Shown: positions 1 to 9,025, counted from the first letter of the stretch. The stretch is DNA of 51,706 bases from VGSZ01 sp044349155 (GCA_044349155.1 JBIKRQ010000006.1:1-51706), one strand, 5' to 3'. Translations and numbers: made by a program. Notes: a model not told the origin generated them from the sequence alone.

Positions 1-127
1 CCCGATGAAGGGGTCGACGATGGTGGCGACGCTCGAACGCCTTGGCGTGTTGCCGTCGTTCAGCAGGCCGCGCGTCAGCGACGACAACGCGTTCTCGGAA
101 GCCCTGTTCCGCACGCTGAAGTACCGA
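1..127 (+). pseudogene. IS3-type transposase (integrase core) fragment, cut by the window edge
   Basis: Frame 2 reads as the C-terminal part of a DDE integrase core. It contains the pieces MKGSTMVATLERLGV, RPRVSDDNAFSEALF and TLKYR, the usual order around the last catalytic Glu (in FSEALF) of IS3-group transposases. Similarity stops at about base 127, where the sequence switches to the 3' end of the opposite-strand transglutaminase gene. No inverted repeat can be defined from this side. The rest of the element, if any, lies left of the window. This is a 3' remnant and not a functional gene by itself. Confidence 0.75.
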
Positions 128-1277
128 GATCGAAGATCGCCACCGACGGCGGCGTGAACAGGTAGTCGGTTTGGTAGGCGTCGGCGCCGTCGCTGACGGG
201 ATCGTCCCAGGTGGCGTCGAGGAAATACCAGTTGCCCTGCACCTGCACCGCGTTCCAGGCGTGGCCCACGGGGGCCGCTTCACCGTCTTGCTCGCGCACC
301 TCGCCGACGACGTACTCGATGGGGATGCCGGCTGCCTGGCCGAGGGCCACCATCAAGCGCGCGTAGCCTTCGCACACGCCCAGGCGGTTGTTGAACACCG
401 ACACGGCGTCTTGCGGCTTGCGCACGCCGGCGACGGAGTCGTGGTCGTAGCGCAGGCGGCTGATGGTCCAATCGTGCAGAGCCTTCACGCGTAAGAACGG
501 ATCTGCCTCGGCGGCGATCAGGTGCTGCGCGACGGCGGTGATGCTCGTCTCGTGCTCCGGGCGCATCGCGAGCACGGCGGCGTGGATCGAGCCTTCGTGC
601 GGCCAGCGTGTATCGCCCACGAGCCACCCCGGCGCCTTCTCCGGGTGGTCCTGGGGCTGCACCGGCGGCTTCTGGTCGTCGACGACCGGCTTTTGGTCAT
701 CGACGGGGTCCGGGTCGGTGGGGCGGTCTTCGGCGACGGGCTTGACGTCGTCGGGCACGGGCGCGTCGTCGCCGGCTTTTTTGTAGGGGTTGGGGTTTGC
801 CAGCTCGTGCAGCCACTCCAGGCCGCCGGCGGCCGCGAACAGGCCGGCGCGCACCTGGGCGCTCACGTCGTCGTCGCGGCCGTCAAGGAACCAGTCGCCG
901 CGTGTGGCCAGCGCCGTAAACGCCGGGCGCGGGTAGAGCGCGAAGAGCAGGGCCAAAAACGCGCCGTTCACCAGCAGCGTGCGCAGCGTCAGGCGGTCCA
1001 GCGTCTTCAAGACGCGCTGCGGCGGGTCGCGACGCGCGGCCACCGCGGCGGCCCGGCGGCGGGCGAAGCGGCGGGCGGCCCAGGCCTCCCACAAGAGCGG
1101 CAGCAGCGGGAACAGCAGCAGGCCGCCGAGCAACGTGAGCTCGCGAGGCCCGCCAAAGAAGGCGATCAACGACGACGAAAGCCACAGCCCCAACAGCGGC
1201 GTGGCCACCACCACGAGCCGCCACGCCGTCGCCAACACCGCCATCAGGAGGCGCCAGATGCCCACAAGCAGGTTCAT
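75..1277 (-). CDS. Membrane-anchored transglutaminase-like protein, C-terminus replaced by IS sequence
   Basis: About 400 residues from the ATG at 1277. The N-terminal third is hydrophobic, with membrane segments near residues 10-50 and around 95-115. A Pro/Asp-rich linker follows, then a transglutaminase-like core. The catalytic triad is visible: Cys302 in LGVCEGYAR, His339 in GHAWNAV and Asp354 in FLDATWDD. These proteins are predicted cysteine proteases or cross-linking enzymes facing the periplasm; the substrate is unknown. The reading frame runs through the core to about base 131 (TPPSVAIFD) and then into the complement of the IS3 fragment, so roughly the last 20 native residues are probably lost and about 19 foreign ones added. 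A TTG ten codons upstream is an alternative start. No good ribosome-binding site is seen for either. Confidence 0.7.
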   Translation of the reverse strand: MNLLVGIWRLLMAVLATAWRLVVVATPLLGLWLSSSLIAFFGGPRELTLLGGLLLFPLLPLLWEAWAARRFARRRAAAVAARRDPPQRVLKTLDRLTLRTLLVNGAFLALLFALYPRPAFTALATRGDWFLDGRDDDVSAQVRAGLFAAAGGLEWLHELANPNPYKKAGDDAPVPDDVKPVAEDRPTDPDPVDDQKPVVDDQKPPVQPQDHPEKAPGWLVGDTRWPHEGSIHAAVLAMRPEHETSITAVAQHLIAAEADPFLRVKALHDWTISRLRYDHDSVAGVRKPQDAVSVFNNRLGVCEGYARLMVALGQAAGIPIEYVVGEVREQDGEAAPVGHAWNAVQVQGNWYFLDATWDDPVSDGADAYQTDYLFTPPSVAIFDLGTSACGTGLPRTRCRR

Positions 1278-1329
1278 AGGAGCAGTCTGCCGGACGCCGC
1301 GCTCCAAAAAAAAGGCCAGGTTTGGAAAC

Positions 1330-1800
1330 GGTTGACGGAGCGCTGGGGCTCGTGCCGACCCTGCGCGGGTTCCCGTCGACCAGCGCGCAGGAGAACCGCG
1401 CGGACATCAGCGTCGTCGGGTGGTTCGCTCGCCATGAACACACCGTCGTCGTCAAAGGCGCCGTCGGGGACCAGCACGTGAAAATGGACGTTCAGCTGAA
1501 GCGCCGAGCCGAGGCGCTGCACGAAGGTGATGGCGCCACACGTCAGTTGACGAAGCCCGCGTCGACGAAGACGTCGTCGCTGCCACGAGAACAGCACGCG
1601 GAGGCAGGTGCTCAGCGCGGCGGTGATGAGGTGCGGTCTCCGGCGCGGTGTCGACGAACAGCGCGATGGAGAGGATTCGCCTCGACGTCACGGGGCCGAT
1701 AGCCGAGCGGCAACGGCGCACACGCCTCGGTACGGCTTGAATGCCAGTCCTTGCGAGACGGCAACGGGGCGGGCGCGGCAGGGTCCACCCCGGTACCGCC
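1330..1800 (-). pseudogene. Decayed IS91-family (Y2-type) transposase remnant
   Basis: On the minus strand, 1597 down to about 1330 encodes GAITFVQRLGSALQLNVHFH followed by VLVPDG. This is the characteristic block of IS91-like Y2 transposases, with the His-Phe-His metal-binding motif at about 1478-1486. Further upstream, in shifted frames, are degenerate pieces matching the preceding helix and a degraded Cys-rich N-terminal finger region (about 1700-1800). Frame changes and missing ends show it is not functional. It abuts the 5' end of the transglutaminase gene, so that gene is flanked on both sides by transposon debris. This remnant explains most of the 530-base stretch without a gene. Confidence 0.65.
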
Positions 1801-1837
1801 GTTTCAGCGGCGGTTTTCGTGCGCGAACGGACGGCGC

Positions 1838-1969
1838 ATGAGCTCACTCACAGCACGCATCGACGACTTTCTCAGCGCCGTTTCGAACCCGCGCCTGCAA
1901 AAGCCGTTCGACATCCGCGACCTCGAGGCCCTCATGGTCAAACTGCTGCAGCAACAGCCGCAGGCCTGA
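1838..1969 (+). CDS. Possible 43-residue small protein
   Basis: An ATG-started frame of 43 residues, predicted mostly helical (MSSLTARIDDFL, DIRDLEALMVKLLQQQ). It lies between the IS91 remnant and the kinase gene and has no convincing ribosome-binding site. It is not recognised. The regular amphipathic pattern and sensible composition make it more plausible than the other short frames here, but it could be the tail of a gene truncated by the IS91 element. Confidence 0.3.
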   Translation: MSSLTARIDDFLSAVSNPRLQKPFDIRDLEALMVKLLQQQPQA

Positions 1970-2099
1970 CGGCTCAGCACAGCGTTGCGACATGTGGGTT
2001 TGCCGGTGTCGCTGGTGGGCGCGTGTGTGACGACGTGGCACTGGCAGGCGCCGCAGCCACGTCACGCGACGGCCGCCCGATTCCTGCTACAGTCTCGAC

Positions 2100-4361
2100 G
2101 TGATCTCCCGATCCCACAGCGACGCCACCATCCCTGCCGGCGGGCACCTGCCCGTGCCGGAGCAGATTGGTCGTTATCGCGTGATCGACCGGCTGGCCGT
2201 GGGCGGCATGGCCGAGGTCTTCATTTGCATCGAGCGCCAGCTCGCGGGGCTTGAGCGCCTCGTCGTCGTCAAACGCATCCTCCCGCACCTGGCGATGCAC
2301 GACAATTTCGTCGAGATGTTTCTCGCCGAAGCCCGCTACGTCGCGCGCATCAACCACCCCAACGTGGTGCAAATCCACGAGCTGGGGGCCGAGTCCACGT
2401 CGCTTGGCACCACCCCGTTTTTGTCGATGGAGTACATCGCCGGCTGCTCGCTGCGTGACCTCCTCGTCGCCGCCATCGAAGCCGGCAAGCCGTTGCCGCC
2501 GGGCGTTGCCGTCGGCCTGGCGCTGCAATCGTGTGCGGGTGCTCATGCTGCCCACGAACTCACCGACGCCGACGGCAAACCGTTGGGCCTCGTGCACCGC
2601 GATATCTCGCCGCACAACTTGATGGTCACCGCCGACGGGCACGTGAAGCTGCTCGACTTCGGCATCGCCAAGGCCACCGAAGAAACCGGCCTCGACAACA
2701 CCCGCACCGGCGCGCTCAAGGGCAAGGTCCACTACATGGCCCCCGAGCAGTGCCAGCAGCAGCCGCTCGATCGCCGCGCTGACGTCTTCGCCCTCGGCAT
2801 CGTGGCCTGGGAGCTGCTTGCGTGTGAGCGGCTGTTCAAGCGTCGAAGCGAGCTCGAGGCCATGCAGGCCATCGTCAACGGCGAGCTGCGCGACCTGCGT
2901 GCGATCCGCAAAGACGTGCCCACCGTCGTCGTCGCCACGGTCGAAAAAGCGCTGGTCGCGAAAAAAGAGAGCCGCTTTCAAACCGCCGAAGCGATGAAGC
3001 GCGCGCTCACCGAAGCCAGCCGTGGCCTCGACACGTCGCCCGAGGCCATCGCCGCCTGGTTGCGGCCGTTGCTTGGTGCCCGCTTCGAAGAGCGCAAGCA
3101 GGCGTTGCTGCAGGCGGCGCGATCCCGCGTGCCCACGGCGACATCGTTGCCGCGCACGTCGTCACGCACGGGCTCGGTCGGGTCGCTTTCGGCGTTTTCC
3201 AAGTCCGGCGCCTCCGACGAAGGCGACTCCACCGTCGTCGACAAACCCGGCACCGCCCGCGCGGTGATCGACAGCCCCGAGGGTGTGGAGCGTCCACGCC
3301 GCAGCGAGCTGTCTGAGCTGGCGGCCCACGCCGACGACTTCGACGACCTCGCCGATCAACCCACCGTGCGCCAACGTGGTGGCTTCGCCGAAACAGGCGA
3401 CACGCGGCAAACGCCAGTACCCGGTGCGCTCACCCATCAGACCACGTCGTCACCATCGCTGCCGTCGCTGCCCGGGTTGCCGGCGGTCCGTCGTCGCTCG
3501 TGGCGCTTGCCGGCCCTCGTGGCGGCCATCACGTGCCTCGTCACGGCAGCGGTGTTGTTGGTGCCTCGTCTGCGCGGCCCGGCCGTCAGCGGCCCGCGGC
3601 TCGTCGTCTCGTGGCCCCCCACCATGGCGCCCGAGGCGCTGCAAAAGGAGCTGCAAACCCTGCAGCGCCTGTTGGAAGAGCAGACCCACCGCCCGGTGAG
3701 CATCGCGCTGGCCCCGTCGTACGACGGCGTCGTCGCAGCACTCACGTCGGGGCAGGCGGGCTTTGCGATCTTGCCGCCGTACTTGTTCATCGACGCACGT
3801 CGTCACCTGCCAGGCATCGTGCCCCTCGCCACCAAGATGGTCGACGGCAGCAGCGGCTCCGACGGTGTCATCATGGTGGCCGACGCCAGCAGCACCAGCG
3901 ACCTCGTCGGTCTTCGGGGCCAAACGTTTTGCTTCCCCGACAAGAAGTCCACCACGGGCTGGCTGTTGCCGCGCGCGAAGTTTCGCCAGGCGGGCATGAA
4001 CCCCGACACCGACGTCGTCATCCACATGTCGGGCAACCACACGCAGGTGCTCAAAGACATCGCCTCCGGCGTGTGCGCGGGCGGCGCCACCTACTCGGGC
4101 GCCTACCTCGCCGCCGATCGCGCGGGCATTGCCCTGGGCAAGGTGCGGCAGCTGATGGTCACGGGGCGTTCGCCGCAAGACATGGTGGTGGCCTCGCCCA
4201 CGACGTCGTCGGCCGATCAGGCGCTGATGGCGCACGCGCTGATGGCCATCGATCCGAAAAAGAGCCTCGGGCAAGACACCATCGGCGTGCTCGAACGCAT
4301 CTCGGGCTTCAGCGCCCCCAGGCTCGTCGACTACGAAGCGTTGGCCAAGCTCGCCGACTGA
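2100..4361 (+). CDS. Transmembrane Ser/Thr kinase with a PhnD-like periplasmic binding domain
   Basis: 753 residues from a GTG start. Residues 26-300 are a Hanks-type kinase with a glycine-rich loop (AVGGMAEVF, 33-41), Lys58, HRD at 167-169 in VHRDISPHN, DFG at 186-188 and APEQ at 214-217, so it looks catalytically complete. A Pro/Ser/Asp-rich juxtamembrane segment (about 340-465) leads to one hydrophobic helix at 470-489 preceded by RRR. The outer 260 residues resemble phosphate/phosphonate-binding proteins of the PhnD/PF12974 class: VVSWPPTMAPEALQKEL, GFAILPPYLF and GLRGQTFCFPDKKSTTGWL are typical. The inferred job is to couple periplasmic ligand binding to cytoplasmic phosphorylation. No transporter genes adjoin it. 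The ligand is unknown and PASTA repeats are absent. Confidence 0.85.
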   Translation: MISRSHSDATIPAGGHLPVPEQIGRYRVIDRLAVGGMAEVFICIERQLAGLERLVVVKRILPHLAMHDNFVEMFLAEARYVARINHPNVVQIHELGAESTSLGTTPFLSMEYIAGCSLRDLLVAAIEAGKPLPPGVAVGLALQSCAGAHAAHELTDADGKPLGLVHRDISPHNLMVTADGHVKLLDFGIAKATEETGLDNTRTGALKGKVHYMAPEQCQQQPLDRRADVFALGIVAWELLACERLFKRRSELEAMQAIVNGELRDLRAIRKDVPTVVVATVEKALVAKKESRFQTAEAMKRALTEASRGLDTSPEAIAAWLRPLLGARFEERKQALLQAARSRVPTATSLPRTSSRTGSVGSLSAFSKSGASDEGDSTVVDKPGTARAVIDSPEGVERPRRSELSELAAHADDFDDLADQPTVRQRGGFAETGDTRQTPVPGALTHQTTSSPSLPSLPGLPAVRRRSWRLPALVAAITCLVTAAVLLVPRLRGPAVSGPRLVVSWPPTMAPEALQKELQTLQRLLEEQTHRPVSIALAPSYDGVVAALTSGQAGFAILPPYLFIDARRHLPGIVPLATKMVDGSSGSDGVIMVADASSTSDLVGLRGQTFCFPDKKSTTGWLLPRAKFRQAGMNPDTDVVIHMSGNHTQVLKDIASGVCAGGATYSGAYLAADRAGIALGKVRQLMVTGRSPQDMVVASPTTSSADQALMAHALMAIDPKKSLGQDTIGVLERISGFSAPRLVDYEALAKLAD

Positions 4362-4445
4362 GCGGCGTGTCTCGCTCGTGACCACGGGCACGAGCACCGT
4401 CGTCGTCGTTTGCTACTGGCGCTGCTCGCACGGAGCACGCACGAC

Positions 4446-7400
4446 ATGAGCATCACCGACGCCACCGACAGCACCAGCCTCTCCGTCGACTACAAAGAGT
4501 TCGACGAGCGCATCGCCGCCTTCACCAGCCTCGTTGAGTTGAGCATCCACAGTTGCCCAGCCGAACCCACATTTCCGGCCGCGTTGCTGCACCTCTCGAC
4601 GTTGCGCGAGATCTCGATCACCGGTGCACGTGACGTCGTCGTGCGCGTGCCCGACCTCATCGGACAGTTGCCACTCACATCACTTCGGCTCGACAACGTC
4701 GTCGTCGATGCGCTGGTGCTGCCGCCCACGCTGCAGAAGATCACGCTGTGGTCGCGCGATGCGGTCAACGACGCGGCACGCTTGCAGCAGAAGTTGGCGT
4801 CGTCGTCGGTGACGTCGGTGCAGGTGCTCGCCGAAGGCGACAGCCGTGCCCAGCCTGCGCCTGGTGGTTGGGGCGTGCTCCCTGCGTTGCGCGACCTCAC
4901 GTTGTCGTCGTTTCAGTCGGGCGTGCCCGACCTCGCTGGCACCTCGCTGCAGCGGCTTGAGTTGCACTTGTCGTCTCTCGACGAGCTGAAGACGATCGCT
5001 GCCACCTGTGCGTCGACGTTGAAGTCGTTGCACCTGTGGGCCGACGGCGGCGACGTGCCCGACGAGATCGGCGCGTTCGTGCACCTCGAATCCCTCGCGC
5101 TGCACGCACCGGTGAAGGCGCTGCCGCCGTCGGTGTCGCAGCTGCGGTCGCTCGCGAAGCTGAGCCTGTCGAACCTGCCCACGCGCACGTTGCCCGAGGC
5201 CATCGGCGTTTTGCCGGCCCTCGAGGACCTCAAGGTGGGCGCGCAGCTGAACACGCTGCCAGCGTCGCTGGCGCAGCTGTCGACATTGAAGCGCCTGCAT
5301 TTGCGCGGCGCGTTCAACAAGGGTGCGCTCGTGTCGCGCTGGGACGACGTGACGAAGTTGTCGGCGTTGCCCGCGGCCTTGTCGTTGCTGACGTCGTTGG
5401 AGGAACTCGACCTGTCGCACTGCGGTGTCTTTGATGCCGCCCCGCTTCGTCCGCTGCAGAAGCTGCGCGTCTTGAAGATGACGTGGTCGGCGATCACCAC
5501 CCTCGACGACATCGGCGCGTTGTCGGCCCTTGAAGACCTCGACCTCGAACACGCCGATCGCGTGCGCGACTTCTCGCCGTTGCAACAGCTGCAGCACCTG
5601 CGCGTGCTCAACATCGGCAACACGCGCCCGCAGTCCCTCGATGCGCTCAAGGGCATCGCCAGCCTCAAGGTCCTCGACATCGAATCCATCGAGGCGAAAA
5701 ACATACGCGCCGTGTTCGACCTCGACGTCGAACTCAAAGCCGACGACGAAGTCCTCGAGCGCTACCAGGCCCGCCAGGAGCTGCGTCGCCTGCCGTCCAT
5801 CGACAACATCGTTGAGCGCCTGCAGAGCACCGACGTCGACGTGGCGAGCGTCGCGCTTGAGCAGTTGGCCAGCTACGTGCTGATGTCGTCGACGCGCGAC
5901 ACGAACGCGATCGAGTCGGCCCTCGCCGAGCCTGGTCCCGCAGAGGTGGTGGCACACGCTGCTGGCGAAGAAGACGAAGACGACGAAGACGAAGAAGACG
6001 AAGACGAAGACGAAGACGAAGACGAAGACGAAAGCGACGATGACGACGACGACGACGACGACGAGGAAGCAGAGGCGCCGCGTCCACGGGGCAAGGTCCG
6101 CTGGCATTTGCTGGAGTCCTGCATCGAGCGCCATGTTGAAGCGTTGCCGACGCGGGTGTTGGCGAAGGTGTTCGCCGCCCTCTTTCAGCAGATGCACGAA
6201 GACCACCCGACCACGAGCCGCATCGCCGATGAGATTCTGGCCCGCGGTGACGACGACGATCAGCGCGCGTTGGTCGCCGCGTTCGAGAAGGCCTCCGAGT
6301 ACTACGACACCGGTCACCGCATGTGGGAAGAGACCGTGCAAGACCATCTCATCGAGGAGGTCTTTGGGCAGCTGCGCCAGCCGGCGCTGGTGCAGTTGTT
6401 GGCGAGCTGCAGCACCGGTCACTTCGTCGACGACGGCATGATGGACCTGTGGGGCACGGCACTCGCACGCGCGAGCGAGGCCGATGTCGAGCACGTGCGA
6501 AAATCGTTCGAACAGCTTGCGGCGCACCGGGCGGAGTACGCCTCTGCCGACGAGCTGGCAGCCTTTTGGGCCCTCGTCGACGTTGGCGGGCCGCCGGTCC
6601 ACGCGCTGGTCCAAAAGATGCGCCACGAGCTGGCAGCACAACTCGCCCAAAAGGAGCGCCTGACGACGTTGCAAACCATGTGCAGCAACGCCGACACGCT
6701 TGGTCAGGGGCTGAAGCAGTTGCTCGCCCTCGACGACGTTGAACTCGAGGAGATCGCCCGCCAGGCACTGCGCCGGATCCCGTGCCACCACGACAAACAA
6801 GGGCAGACAACCGGTTTCGCCGTCACCGACGACGACGAGTTGGTCGACATCGTCACCATCTACCGCCGCATCGACGATCGCTGGGGCATGCAGGAGGTGG
6901 TGCGCGGCCTGTGTGCTCGCGGGCCCGAAGCAGCTGCGCAGTTGCTGGCTCGTGGTGGCGTGCCGATCGCTGAGCAAAGCACCCTGCTGCGCACCACCAT
7001 CGTCGACGCGATTCGCAAGCTCGAAGAGCGCCGTGGCTGGGACGACGACGATGACGACAACGACGACGACGACGAGAGCAAGGAGATCCCGCTGTTGACG
7101 TTGCTCAGCAGCGATACGGTCACGCAGTTGCGAGCGTGGGCAGCGTTCGTCGATGGCAACGACGGCGCTGCCGGCCGCACGGCAGAGTTCGTCGTCGCCG
7201 TCGAGCGGCTCGGGCGCTTCGAGAGCAACACGCTGCGCGTGGTCATCGGGTTGTTGAGCGAAGCCGAAGCACCCGACGGTGGCTTCGACCTCGGCAAACA
7301 GACCTCGGAGCTCGCGGGCGACATCGGCCAGTGCGCTGCCGAAGAAACCAACTGGCCCGCCTTCCGCTTGCTCGCGCGGCACCTCGACAAGCTGGTGCTC

Positions 7401-7697
7401 AACGGCAAAACCCTCGAGCGCATCCTCGCGCAATTGCTGGGCGTGTCGATCAACGCCAAAGATCCGGGTGCCGTCCGCTGCGTGCTGCAGAAGCTGCCCG
7501 CCGTCGTCGAGTGGGACATCCTCGCCTACAACCTCGCCTGCCACTTCGCCATCGCCGGCGATCGAGCGGGCGTGTTGCAGTGGGCCAAGCGGTCCCTCGA
7601 GTTGGGCAAGAGCCCAGGCCAGTTCGCCGCCGACTCCAACTTCGACGCCTTGCGCACCGACCGCGACTTCATCGCGGTGATGGCGTCGACGAGCTGA
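4446..7697 (+). CDS. Large leucine-rich-repeat protein with acidic tracts
   Basis: 1083 residues from the ATG at 4446, which has GGAG about ten bases upstream; a TTG at 4410 is less likely. Residues about 20-440 are tandem LRRs of about 20-23 residues (for example LKSLHLWADGGDVPDEIG, LEELDLSHCGVFDAAPL). A run of almost pure Asp/Glu follows near residues 508-541, then about 500 residues without a clear family, containing a second Asp run near 865-880. The last 60 residues (YNLACHFAIAGDRAGVLQWA) look like a TPR-type ending. No signal peptide or membrane segment is seen, so it is probably cytoplasmic. LRRs suggest protein-protein contact; the specific role is unknown. It follows the kinase gene by 84 bases and may be co-transcribed with it. 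Confidence 0.75.
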   Translation: MSITDATDSTSLSVDYKEFDERIAAFTSLVELSIHSCPAEPTFPAALLHLSTLREISITGARDVVVRVPDLIGQLPLTSLRLDNVVVDALVLPPTLQKITLWSRDAVNDAARLQQKLASSSVTSVQVLAEGDSRAQPAPGGWGVLPALRDLTLSSFQSGVPDLAGTSLQRLELHLSSLDELKTIAATCASTLKSLHLWADGGDVPDEIGAFVHLESLALHAPVKALPPSVSQLRSLAKLSLSNLPTRTLPEAIGVLPALEDLKVGAQLNTLPASLAQLSTLKRLHLRGAFNKGALVSRWDDVTKLSALPAALSLLTSLEELDLSHCGVFDAAPLRPLQKLRVLKMTWSAITTLDDIGALSALEDLDLEHADRVRDFSPLQQLQHLRVLNIGNTRPQSLDALKGIASLKVLDIESIEAKNIRAVFDLDVELKADDEVLERYQARQELRRLPSIDNIVERLQSTDVDVASVALEQLASYVLMSSTRDTNAIESALAEPGPAEVVAHAAGEEDEDDEDEEDEDEDEDEDEDESDDDDDDDDDEEAEAPRPRGKVRWHLLESCIERHVEALPTRVLAKVFAALFQQMHEDHPTTSRIADEILARGDDDDQRALVAAFEKASEYYDTGHRMWEETVQDHLIEEVFGQLRQPALVQLLASCSTGHFVDDGMMDLWGTALARASEADVEHVRKSFEQLAAHRAEYASADELAAFWALVDVGGPPVHALVQKMRHELAAQLAQKERLTTLQTMCSNADTLGQGLKQLLALDDVELEEIARQALRRIPCHHDKQGQTTGFAVTDDDELVDIVTIYRRIDDRWGMQEVVRGLCARGPEAAAQLLARGGVPIAEQSTLLRTTIVDAIRKLEERRGWDDDDDDNDDDDESKEIPLLTLLSSDTVTQLRAWAAFVDGNDGAAGRTAEFVVAVERLGRFESNTLRVVIGLLSEAEAPDGGFDLGKQTSELAGDIGQCAAEETNWPAFRLLARHLDKLVLNGKTLERILAQLLGVSINAKDPGAVRCVLQKLPAVVEWDILAYNLACHFAIAGDRAGVLQWAKRSLELGKSPGQFAADSNFDALRTDRDFIAVMASTS
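5967..6069 (+). repeat. Asp/Glu codon microsatellite inside the LRR gene
   Basis: About 100 bases made almost only of GAA, GAC, GAT and GAG codons. It starts as a six-base GAAGAC-type repeat and ends as GAC repeats, all in frame. It encodes a polyacidic hinge between the LRR block and the C-terminal half. Such tracts are prone to slippage in multiples of three, so length variation between strains would be expected. Confidence 0.85.
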
Positions 7698-7721
7698 CGC
7701 GACGGCACACGGCGAAACAGC

Positions 7722-7750
7722 AAAACGTCGACCCCGCGGTCGACGTTTTT
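7722..7750. terminator. Bidirectional intrinsic terminator between LRR and FIST genes
   Basis: A perfect inverted repeat, AAAACGTCGACC / GGTCGACGTTTT, with a CCGC loop. The A-tract on the left and T-tract on the right let it work on both strands. It lies between the convergent LRR gene and FIST gene. Confidence 0.8.
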
Positions 7751-7765
7751 GTCTTTCGCCTTGAT

Positions 7766-7818
7766 GATCTTTACCAGTGGAAAGATCGATGCTCGCGCGA
7801 TCCAACCAGTGGAAAGAT
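7766..7818. repeat. Two 14-base direct repeats, one inside a small hairpin
   Basis: ACCAGTGGAAAGAT occurs at 7773-7786 and again at 7805-7818, starting 32 bases apart. The first copy also forms a hairpin GATCTTT / AAAGATC (7766-7787). It lies in the gap between a terminator and the FIST stop codon. The function is unknown. Confidence 0.5.
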
Positions 7819-7825
7819 TCGAGCG

Positions 7826-9025
7826 TCAGCCCCCGTCGGAACGGGGCTGCACCGGCTTGTTCGTCAACAGCATGGCCGAGAGCATGAGGTTGCCGTGATC
7901 GATGCGGTGTCGTCGCAGGCGCCCCTGCTCGCCGTAGGTAAACGGCATCAAAAACGGCACCGACCCCAGCACCTTCTTCACGCCGTCGGTCAGGGGACCC
8001 ACGTTTTCGTCGAGGGCGCGCAGACCGCCGGCGCAAAACACCAGCAGGCCGCCCACCACGTCGTCGGCGGTGACGCCGGCTTGCTGCATGGCAAAGCGCG
8101 TCACGAGTCCTCCGCGCCGCGTGAGCGACGCCGTCGACGCCTCCATCATCAAGATGCGTTCGCCCTGCTGCACCTCGGCGAAGCAGTCGATGCTGCCGTC
8201 GTCGTGCACGCGCTCGGGGTGCACCAACACGTGCACATCCAGGCCGCCGCCAATGCCGTAGGCGAGCCCAAATGGCCGCAGCGCCGTCTGCGCGAGCACC
8301 GAGGCCTCGCGGGGCAGGGGCGTGCCCAGCCAGCGCTCGTAGACCTCGGCAGCGGGCTTGTGGTCGATGCTCACCACACAGCGGCCCACCGCGGCGGTGA
8401 TGCGTCCCTGGTGCTCGGTGGCGAGGTAGCCGCCCTGGTACGACATCGCCATCTGCCACGGCCAGTCGCACACGAGCACGCTGGCGCCGTCGCTGAAGAC
8501 GCCGTCGGGCCCGTACACCGACCAGCGTCCGCTCAGATCGTTGTCGGCACCACTGCCGCCGATCACCACAGCCGTGCCCGGGATGGTGGCGGCCAGCCCA
8601 GCAAGGACCTGCTCCTCGTGACCGGGCGTGGGCAGCACCACAACGAGGCGGGTGTTGGCCGCATCCATGCCAGCGCGCGACAGCGCTGTCGTCGTCAACG
8701 AGCGCCCCAACGCTTCGTAGTCGCGCCCGGTCCCGCTGGCCGCCCCGACGGCAAAGCCCTCGCCGAGCATGAACAACGCCGCAGCCTTCGACGACGCGCT
8801 TTTGTCCGAGGCGACCTGCACACACGAGGTCACGCCCATGACGATGGTCTTGGGCAACCGCTGCGCGAGCAACGCGAACACGCCCGCGACGTCGACAGTG
8901 GCGGCACACAAGCAAAAGCGCGGCACAGCCCTGGTGGGCAGGGCAGCCAACAGCTCCCCCACAACAGCGGCAGGAGTGGTGGCAGACGACGCAGCGGAGA
9001 TGGCCTCGGGAGACACGGGAGACAT
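7826..9025 (-). CDS. FIST-domain sensory protein
   Basis: 399 residues from the ATG at 9025, preceded by a CAGGG ribosome-binding site; the frame is open further upstream but that part overlaps the next gene. The N-terminal half carries the FIST_N pattern (TIVMGVTSCVQV, AVVIGGSGADND) and the C-terminal half the FIST_C pattern (AYGIGGGLDVHVL, GGLLVFCAGGLRAL). FIST domains sense small ligands, and some members are haem-based NO sensors (NosP). There is no fused kinase, GGDEF or HTH domain, so any output must come from a partner. It is the last gene of a minus-strand group with the L7/L12-like and IPT genes, 76 bases from its neighbour. Confidence 0.85.
   Translation of the reverse strand: MSPVSPEAISAASSATTPAAVVGELLAALPTRAVPRFCLCAATVDVAGVFALLAQRLPKTIVMGVTSCVQVASDKSASSKAAALFMLGEGFAVGAASGTGRDYEALGRSLTTTALSRAGMDAANTRLVVVLPTPGHEEQVLAGLAATIPGTAVVIGGSGADNDLSGRWSVYGPDGVFSDGASVLVCDWPWQMAMSYQGGYLATEHQGRITAAVGRCVVSIDHKPAAEVYERWLGTPLPREASVLAQTALRPFGLAYGIGGGLDVHVLVHPERVHDDGSIDCFAEVQQGERILMMEASTASLTRRGGLVTRFAMQQAGVTADDVVGGLLVFCAGGLRALDENVGPLTDGVKKVLGSVPFLMPFTYGEQGRLRRHRIDHGNLMLSAMLLTNKPVQPRSDGG

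Noticed and set aside
5967..6069. GAA/GAC repeat as a CRISPR-like or tandem intergenic array
   Set aside because: It is in frame, codes only Asp/Glu, and has no spacer structure.
4680..8915. 1411-codon open frame on the minus strand
   Set aside because: It is antisense to the LRR gene and part of the region downstream; its composition is Arg/His/Ala shadow-like, and the sense strand has clear LRRs and a FIST protein.
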